From JAAZBA01 sp964461815 (GTDB taxonomy: Bacteria > Bacillota > Clostridia > Oscillospirales > QAMX01): a stretch of 64,000 nucleotides of DNA. The stretch covers positions 76,142 to 140,141 of the forward strand of contig CAYWVF010000002.1 of the NCBI GenBank assembly GCA_964461815.1, read 5' to 3'. Within the stretch, counting starts at the first letter, position 1; every line of letters begins with the position of its first letter. The notes under the pieces were generated by a model. It saw only the letters and a program-made list of their open reading frames with translations, was not told the DNA's origin and searched no databases. This document shows positions 59,406 through 64,000 of the stretch, in pieces. Both the position numbers and the translations under genes were made by a program.

Positions 59406-61148
59406 ATGAAAACAGGATTTACCACGATCACATTCAGAAAAAAGACTATTGACGAGAATATCGAGATTGCAAAAAAAGCAAACGTATGCGGAATAGAATG
59501 GGGCGGAGACGTCCATGTGCTCCCGGGCGATGTACAGACAGCTGCAAGCGTAGCACTGAAAATGAAGAAAAACAACCTTGTCACACTCTCCTACGGCTCA
59601 TATTATAAGACCGAGTACGAGACAGCTGACGGCTTTATACCTGTCATCGAGAGCGCACGTGTGCTCGGAGCACCGATAATTCGTGTATGGGCAGGCTCTA
59701 AGGGCCCGAAGACGGCTGACGAGGCGCAGTTTAACAGAGTCGTGAAAAATGCTCAGGCTATCGCAGACGAAGCTGCAAAATACGGACTCACAGTCGCATT
59801 CGAATATCACAGAAACACGCTTACAGAGAACGTTGAGAGCGCAATGAAGCTGCTTAAGGCTATAGACAGACCGAATTTCAAGACATATTGGCAGCCGAAC
59901 CCCGATATTACGATAGAGGATAACATAAGAGAGCTTGATACGATCAAGGACTACGTTGTTACGATACATGCATTCTACTGGACTCCCGACCGTGCTCTCA
60001 TGCGTGAGGGAATGGATATCTGGAATAAGTATCTGAACGTTGTAAAGGGCAGAGATGATATCAATATCGTTCTCGAGTTCTGTAAGGACGATGCCGACGA
60101 CAGCTTCCTGTCCGATATGGATGCTATACGTGAAATGGTGCTTCCGAGATCGATATTCTGCGTATCCGAAAATGTTAAGGCTATAGACAATGCGTATGAC
60201 GAGGTAACGAGAGCTGCATTGAGACAGCTTACGTATATTACGGATGAGGTCTATACGGTCAAAAAGTTTGAAAATGAGCCCGAATGCGGTAAGGACGTAA
60301 AATATCTGTTCTCTACATGGGGAATGCCGACATTCAACGAAGAACAGATCAAAAAATATCTGCCCGACCTCGAATGCGTATTCTATGCCGCAGGCTCTGT
60401 ACAGCCGTTCGCAAGACCGTTCATCGATCTCGGCGTGAAGGTATTCAGTGCATGGGGAGCTAACGGCGTTCCGGTAGCAGAGGTAGCAGCAGCTGAGATA
60501 ATTCTGGCAAATAAGGGCTTTTACGGTGCTCAGCAGTACTCAAAGCGCGGTGACAGAAGCGGTGCTTCGGCATACTATTCAAGATTTCCCGGAAATTATA
60601 ACTGTAAGGTCGGTATTATCGGAGCAGGAATGATAGGCTCATACGTTTGTAATATACTCAAGGGCTACGATGTTGAGGTGCTTGTATTCGATCCGTTTGC
60701 ATCAGATGAAAAGCTTGAGGCTCTCGGTGCAAAGCGTGCGACATTGGAAGAGCTTTTCAGCCAGTGCCAGACAATATCAAATCATCTCGCAAACAATGCC
60801 AATACGGTAGGCGTGCTCAATTATGATCTGTTCTCAAGAATGCTGCCGAATGCCACATTTATAAATACGGGACGCGGAGCACAGGTAGTCGAGGCTGATC
60901 TCGTAAGAGCACTCAAGGAAGAGCCTGAGCGTACCGCAGTGCTTGACGTTACAATGCCGGAGCCTCCGGTAGAGGGTCATGAGTTCTATTCACTGCCGAA
61001 CGTCGTGCTGACACCTCACCTTGCAGGCAGCTTTAACAATGAGGTAGCACGTATGGGCAAATATATGTGTGATGAGTTTACGGCACATGTGAAAAATGAG
61101 CCGACAAAATACGAGGTTTCCGCAAAAATGCTGGAGACAATGGCGTAA
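59406..61148 (+). CDS. Fusion of sugar-isomerase-type TIM barrel and D-2-hydroxyacid dehydrogenase
   Basis: 580 residues in two enzymes. Residues 1-280 are an AP-endonuclease-2 / xylose-isomerase-like barrel with acidic and His candidates E133, H188 and E224 for a metal. Residues 285-575 are a D-2-hydroxyacid dehydrogenase with G-I-I-G-A-G-M-I-G (403-411), N-T-G-R-G (catalytic Arg region) and L-T-P-H-L-A-G (catalytic His). The fusion suggests that an isomerised or epimerised sugar acid is directly oxidised or reduced. GAGG precedes the ATG. It diverges from the OYE operon and is followed 29 bp later by an AraC gene. Confidence 0.85.
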   Translation: MKTGFTTITFRKKTIDENIEIAKKANVCGIEWGGDVHVLPGDVQTAASVALKMKKNNLVTLSYGSYYKTEYETADGFIPVIESARVLGAPIIRVWAGSKGPKTADEAQFNRVVKNAQAIADEAAKYGLTVAFEYHRNTLTENVESAMKLLKAIDRPNFKTYWQPNPDITIEDNIRELDTIKDYVVTIHAFYWTPDRALMREGMDIWNKYLNVVKGRDDINIVLEFCKDDADDSFLSDMDAIREMVLPRSIFCVSENVKAIDNAYDEVTRAALRQLTYITDEVYTVKKFENEPECGKDVKYLFSTWGMPTFNEEQIKKYLPDLECVFYAAGSVQPFARPFIDLGVKVFSAWGANGVPVAEVAAAEIILANKGFYGAQQYSKRGDRSGASAYYSRFPGNYNCKVGIIGAGMIGSYVCNILKGYDVEVLVFDPFASDEKLEALGAKRATLEELFSQCQTISNHLANNANTVGVLNYDLFSRMLPNATFINTGRGAQVVEADLVRALKEEPERTAVLDVTMPEPPVEGHEFYSLPNVVLTPHLAGSFNNEVARMGKYMCDEFTAHVKNEPTKYEVSAKMLETMA

Positions 61149-61177
61149 GAGCTGCTGTAAAGGAGCAGAGTAAAATT

Positions 61178-62023
61178 ATGCTTACAGATGCTGTACAGGC
61201 AAACGGTTCACTGCTTATAAGTGAATGTAAGTATGCTCAGGATGTATATGACGTGCATCTTCATCAGCACCTTTCGTGTGAAATAATATATATCGAAGAC
61301 GGTAAGGTCGAGCTTTATGTGGACAGGCATCGTTATATTGCGACTAAGGGCTGTATGATGTTCATAAGTAACCTTGAGCCTCACCGCATCAACGTGCTTG
61401 AAGCTCCGTATAAGAGGTTCTTCGCTATGATAAACCTTCCCGAGCTTGAAAGAGTGCTCCCGAATCGAGTCCTGTCTACGGTATTCAAAAACAGAGCGCC
61501 GTCATTTTCTCATGTCATAGACCTGAGCGAACGCCGACAGTATATTGAGCCTCTGATGCATCAGCTTATGGAGGAATATGCGGATTACGGCGGAGATTCA
61601 TCGTCAATGCTGAGGATAATACTTGAAAATATCCTTATGCAGACATACCGCAGCTATCCGGGTAATTTTACCGATAATGATAACGGCGGTATGAACGGCA
61701 GAGTGCAGGAGATACAGCGATACATCGAATTGAATTTCAAGGATGAGATAAATTTACAATCACTTGCGGATGAGTTTTATATCAATTATCATTACATGTC
61801 GAGACTGTTTAAAATGCGAACAGGCTACAGTCCCAAGGAGTATATCATACTCAACAGATTGTCCTATGCAAAGGAGCTGCTCGAAACGACGGATATCCGT
61901 GTCAAGCACATAGCGTACCGCTGCGGATATAATGATGTGAATAACTTTATCCGTGCATTTAAGCTGCACTATGGGTCTACACCGGAAGCGTTCAGAGACA
62001 TGGCTAATCGGAAAAACAATTAA
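61178..62023 (+). CDS. AraC-family transcriptional regulator of the redox locus
   Basis: 281 residues. N-terminal cupin domain with H-L-H-Q-H-L-S-C-E-I-I-Y-I-E-D-G-K near residue 25; C-terminal AraC domain with L-A-D-E-F-Y-I-N-Y-H-Y-M-S-R-L-F-K and R-C-G-Y-N-D-V-N-N-F-I-R-A-F-K. It is in one transcript with the fusion gene and probably activates both divergent operons in response to the pathway substrate. AAGGAG lies 12 nt before the ATG. Confidence 0.9.
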   Translation: MLTDAVQANGSLLISECKYAQDVYDVHLHQHLSCEIIYIEDGKVELYVDRHRYIATKGCMMFISNLEPHRINVLEAPYKRFFAMINLPELERVLPNRVLSTVFKNRAPSFSHVIDLSERRQYIEPLMHQLMEEYADYGGDSSSMLRIILENILMQTYRSYPGNFTDNDNGGMNGRVQEIQRYIELNFKDEINLQSLADEFYINYHYMSRLFKMRTGYSPKEYIILNRLSYAKELLETTDIRVKHIAYRCGYNDVNNFIRAFKLHYGSTPEAFRDMANRKNN

Positions 62024-62068
62024 GTTCACGCACAGAATAAACGATAACTTAATGATCGATGTAAATTT

Positions 62069-62101
62069 ATGGGCTTTAAGCATCTGCTTAAAGCCCATTT
62101 T
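62069..62101. terminator. Terminator after the AraC gene
   Basis: TGGGCTTTAAGC and GCTTAAAGCCCA (62069-62080 with 62085-62096), perfect 12-bp stem, four-base loop, then TTTTG. It also serves the convergent hydrolase gene. Confidence 0.93.
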
Positions 62102-62124
62102 GCGTAATATCGGAGAAAAAGATG

Positions 62125-63084
62125 TCAACGATCCAGCACGTTGAAGATCGCATCCCATACTTCGGGATCCTGCTGAGTCATTCTGTCCCAGTCAAAGCGT
62201 GCAACAAAATCCTGCTTCGCCTTTTCGAGAGTATTGTGCTTTATAGCCTTTGTCAGCTCAGAAAAAAACTCGTCCTTGTATTTCACGGCATCGCAGGTAT
62301 AGTTGGGATTATGCCCCTTGCCGTCGGTCAGTATGAAGCTTATATTTTTTTTACCTGACAAAGCACGGCGAAGCACGTGAAAATGATATTTTGCACTTAC
62401 CGTGCTGTCATCTGCGGAATGTATCAAAAGCACCTCGGCATCGGTATTCCTGAGACTTTCGACTGCGTTGAAATTGATAAATTCAGGATTCGCTTCGGCT
62501 TCAAGTCTGTAAATGTACTTATAGAATATGCTCAATGCACCGTGAAACATCTGAGAAAGCATCTGCTCGACGGATATGAAGCCGGAAATAGCTACGATAC
62601 TGTGTATATCGTGATGAAGTGCTGCAATATTCATACATGCAAACGCTCCCCAACTATGACCTATGACGGATATTTTCATAGCAGTGTATTTATCATTTTC
62701 CTTTAGTGAGCATATGCATCGATCAAGGTCATTAAGTGACTGTGCAAAGCCGTTTACCGACTCGCCCTCGGATTCCATGCAGCCTGTATGGTCATAAGCA
62801 AATACAAGATATCCATGACGTGCGAGCAGCTCTATCTCCTTCATGTATGCACGATGTCCGCCGCCCAGTCCGTGATCGAAGATCAAAAGTCTGCCCGAGA
62901 TCGGTGAAGCGTAGCTGTAGAAATAGCCCTGCAATTTTTGCCCTGCGGATCCGATGAAGGTGTATGGAGCTGCCTGAAGTCCGGGAAAATCCTTTGCTGA
63001 AAAATAATATACCATACCGTTTTCATCATAGCGTACAAAAAGCTGACTGCGATATTTTTTCTCTATCTGCTTTTCGATAATCAT
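62125..63084 (-). CDS. Alpha/beta-hydrolase
   Basis: 319 residues from the ATG at 63084 (GAAAGG upstream); the open frame to 63147 covers the promoter. H-G-L-G-G-G-H-R-A-Y is the oxyanion region, the nucleophile Ser is in G-H-S-W-G-A-F-A, the acid in H-S-A-D-D-S-T-V, and the His in G-K-G-H-N-P-N-Y. The insertion between Ser and Asp forms a helical lid. Substrate unknown. It converges on the redox locus and is separated from it by a terminator. Confidence 0.85.
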   Translation of the reverse strand: MIIEKQIEKKYRSQLFVRYDENGMVYYFSAKDFPGLQAAPYTFIGSAGQKLQGYFYSYASPISGRLLIFDHGLGGGHRAYMKEIELLARHGYLVFAYDHTGCMESEGESVNGFAQSLNDLDRCICSLKENDKYTAMKISVIGHSWGAFACMNIAALHHDIHSIVAISGFISVEQMLSQMFHGALSIFYKYIYRLEAEANPEFINFNAVESLRNTDAEVLLIHSADDSTVSAKYHFHVLRRALSGKKNISFILTDGKGHNPNYTCDAVKYKDEFFSELTKAIKHNTLEKAKQDFVARFDWDRMTQQDPEVWDAIFNVLDR

Positions 63085-63336
63085 TATATCATGACCTTTC
63101 TGTTCGTATGCGATTATTTTAACGCATACAAACATTTTTGTCAACATGAGTACAGATTACATATATATGTTGCTTTTAATGCATTTTAAAATATCGCAGA
63201 CAAAAACAGTGCAGAATATAAGTTTACAGCCTTGTTTTGTTATGAATTTACCGCAACAGCTCGTGAAAACGCTACAGTTTCAAATGGCTTCACTCAAAAA
63301 TAAAATCATTTCTTTGTAATTCAGGTGTAAGACATA
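63085..63336. other. Intergenic region between divergent hydrolase and MarR genes
   Basis: Apart from the hydrolase promoter and operator at 63106-63144, this AT-rich stretch shows no open frame with a ribosome binding site, no hairpin with a T-run and no repeat. Confidence 0.5.
63106..63144 (-). promoter_or_regulatory. Promoter with inverted repeat around the -10, hydrolase gene
   Basis: TTGACA (63139-63144), 17 bp, TAAAAT (63116-63121) on the minus strand. GTATGCG (63106-63112) and CGCATAC (63123-63129) flank the -10 as 7-bp arms. Confidence 0.75.
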
Positions 63337-63379
63337 TTGTAATTCATAGCTTCCTATGTTATAATACATAGGAAGCTAT
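63337..63379 (+). promoter_or_regulatory. Promoter embedded in a 13-bp inverted repeat, MarR gene
   Basis: TTGTAA (63337-63342), 17 bp, TATAAT (63360-63365). The arms ATAGCTTCCTATG (63346-63358) and CATAGGAAGCTAT (63367-63379) are exact complements around the -10. This is the arrangement of an autoregulated MarR gene. Confidence 0.85.
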
Positions 63380-63404
63380 ATTTATTCCCGAAAGGAGCAG
63401 TTTT

Positions 63405-63818
63405 ATGGCAAACGCAAAAATACCAATTTTGATCAAGAAATCTTCCTTGATATTCGATAAAATTTCCAATCAACTGCTGATGCCATATGATTTAACGGGC
63501 AGTCAGTTCAAGATCCTGATGGTGCTGTACCGATCTCCTGTCGGCTCTGTTCGGCAGACGGATATTGAAACAAAGTTTTTTATGACAAATCCCACAGTCA
63601 CCGGCTTGGTGCAGAAGTTGGAAGCGAAGGAACTTGTAAAGCGAATGCCTCATCCCAAAGATAAGCGCAGCAAAGTACTTGTGCTGACAGATCGGGCTAT
63701 GGCGATGAAAGAGGAGCTGCTGGCATTGTCTGACAGTCTGGAACAGGAGATGACCAAAAAGCTGACGGCAAATGAATGTGACCAACTGGCATTTTTACTT
63801 ACGAAAATGTTTAAATAA
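63405..63818 (+). CDS. MarR-family transcriptional regulator
   Basis: 137 residues. The winged helix has T-D-I-E-T-K-F-F-M-T-N-P-T-V-T-G-L-V-Q-K-L-E (recognition helix, about 60-82) and the wing D-K-R-S-K-V-L-V-L-T. AAGGAG lies 7 nt before the ATG. The five Arg codons that I read are CGA, CGG, CGA, CGC and CGG; none is the CGT common in the rest of the window. This suggests recent acquisition. It probably controls itself and the next gene. Confidence 0.92.
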   Translation: MANAKIPILIKKSSLIFDKISNQLLMPYDLTGSQFKILMVLYRSPVGSVRQTDIETKFFMTNPTVTGLVQKLEAKELVKRMPHPKDKRSKVLVLTDRAMAMKEELLALSDSLEQEMTKKLTANECDQLAFLLTKMFK

Positions 63819-63842
63819 TCTATATTTTGGGAGGATAAAACG

Positions 63843-64000
63843 ATGCAAACTGTATGTGAATTTCTGCAAAAGGCTCATGTTTTCTATGTAGCAACGGTAG
63901 ATGGTGATCAGCCCAGAGTCCGCCCCTTTGGTATTGCTCATATCATTGACGGCAAGCTGTGTGTCATGACCGGTAAGTGCAAGCCTGTTTCCAAACAGAT
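63843..64000 (+). CDS. PPOX-family (pyridoxamine 5'-phosphate oxidase-like) protein, 5' part
   Basis: The first 52 codons are in the window. GGGAGG lies 8 nt before the ATG. F-L-Q-K-A-H-V-F-Y-V-A-T-V-D-G-D-Q-P-R-V-R-P-F-G is the typical N-terminal strand pattern of split-barrel flavoproteins that bind FMN, F420 or haem. It follows marR by 24 bp and is probably the regulated gene. The C-terminal part is outside the window. Confidence 0.8.
   Translation, partial: MQTVCEFLQKAHVFYVATVDGDQPRVRPFGIAHIIDGKLCVMTGKCKPVSKQ

Overview
The window looks like the chromosome of an anaerobic, Gram-positive gut or rumen Clostridia, most likely Ruminococcaceae/Oscillospirales. The grounds are strong AGGAGG-type ribosome binding sites, sigma-A promoters with 17-bp spacers, T-box leaders, a glycine riboswitch, GatCAB, remnants of a sporulation gene set, an [FeFe]-hydrogenase unit that combines Rex, a sensory HydS and a monomeric HydA as described for Ruminococcus albus, and glycosidases of GH29 and GH20 type. 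I see no rRNA, tRNA, CRISPR array, transposase or phage gene. Arginine codons are mostly CGT and AGA, except in the last kilobase.

Layout. 0-2.4 kb: the 3' end of a probable fucosidase, then divergent AraC regulator and DMT permease. 2.4-9.7 kb: minus-strand metabolic units (glycine-riboswitch-controlled AGCS symporter, Trp-T-box-controlled trpB2, cysK, nadE plus an esterase). 9.8-18.5 kb: a PurF-like protein lacking the catalytic Cys, a truncated spoVAD with spoVAC, yaaL-bofA, then a purine operon purE-purM-purN-IMP cyclohydrolase-AICAR transformylase-purD in which the two PurH activities are on separate genes. 18.6-23.4 kb: GDPD, a tandem MATE pair with an operator, a 48-aa protein, a HAD phosphatase. 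23.4-27.1 kb: gatC-gatA-gatB under an Asn T-box. 27.2-31.9 kb: a spoIVFA/spoIVFB-like pair, a radical-SAM pair and an XRE-desulforedoxin regulator.

31.9-42.4 kb is a large minus-strand arginine operon (argG-H-C-J-B, three unrelated genes, argD-F) behind an ARG-box promoter. 42.5-44.4 kb holds a lysophospholipase-like enzyme and an AraC regulator. 44.4-49.7 kb is the rex-[2Fe-2S]-hydS-phosphatase-hydA2 unit, read here as a redox and hydrogen sensing circuit. 49.7-53.1 kb is a CobW-type metallochaperone operon with a palindromic operator at its start site. 53.2-55.2 kb encodes a GH20 enzyme.

55.2-62.0 kb is the part I find least explained: an operon of a truncated Old-Yellow-Enzyme, an SDR and a large FAD flavoprotein, divergent from a gene fusing a sugar-isomerase-type TIM barrel to a D-2-hydroxyacid dehydrogenase plus an AraC regulator. 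It has the form of a reductive catabolic pathway for an unknown substrate. The window ends with an alpha/beta hydrolase, an auto-regulated MarR gene and the start of a PPOX-family flavoprotein.

Across the window, several genes (argB, trpB2, gatA and more weakly the radical-SAM gene) share an odd translation start in which a perfect inverted repeat occupies an over-long spacer between Shine-Dalgarno and start codon.
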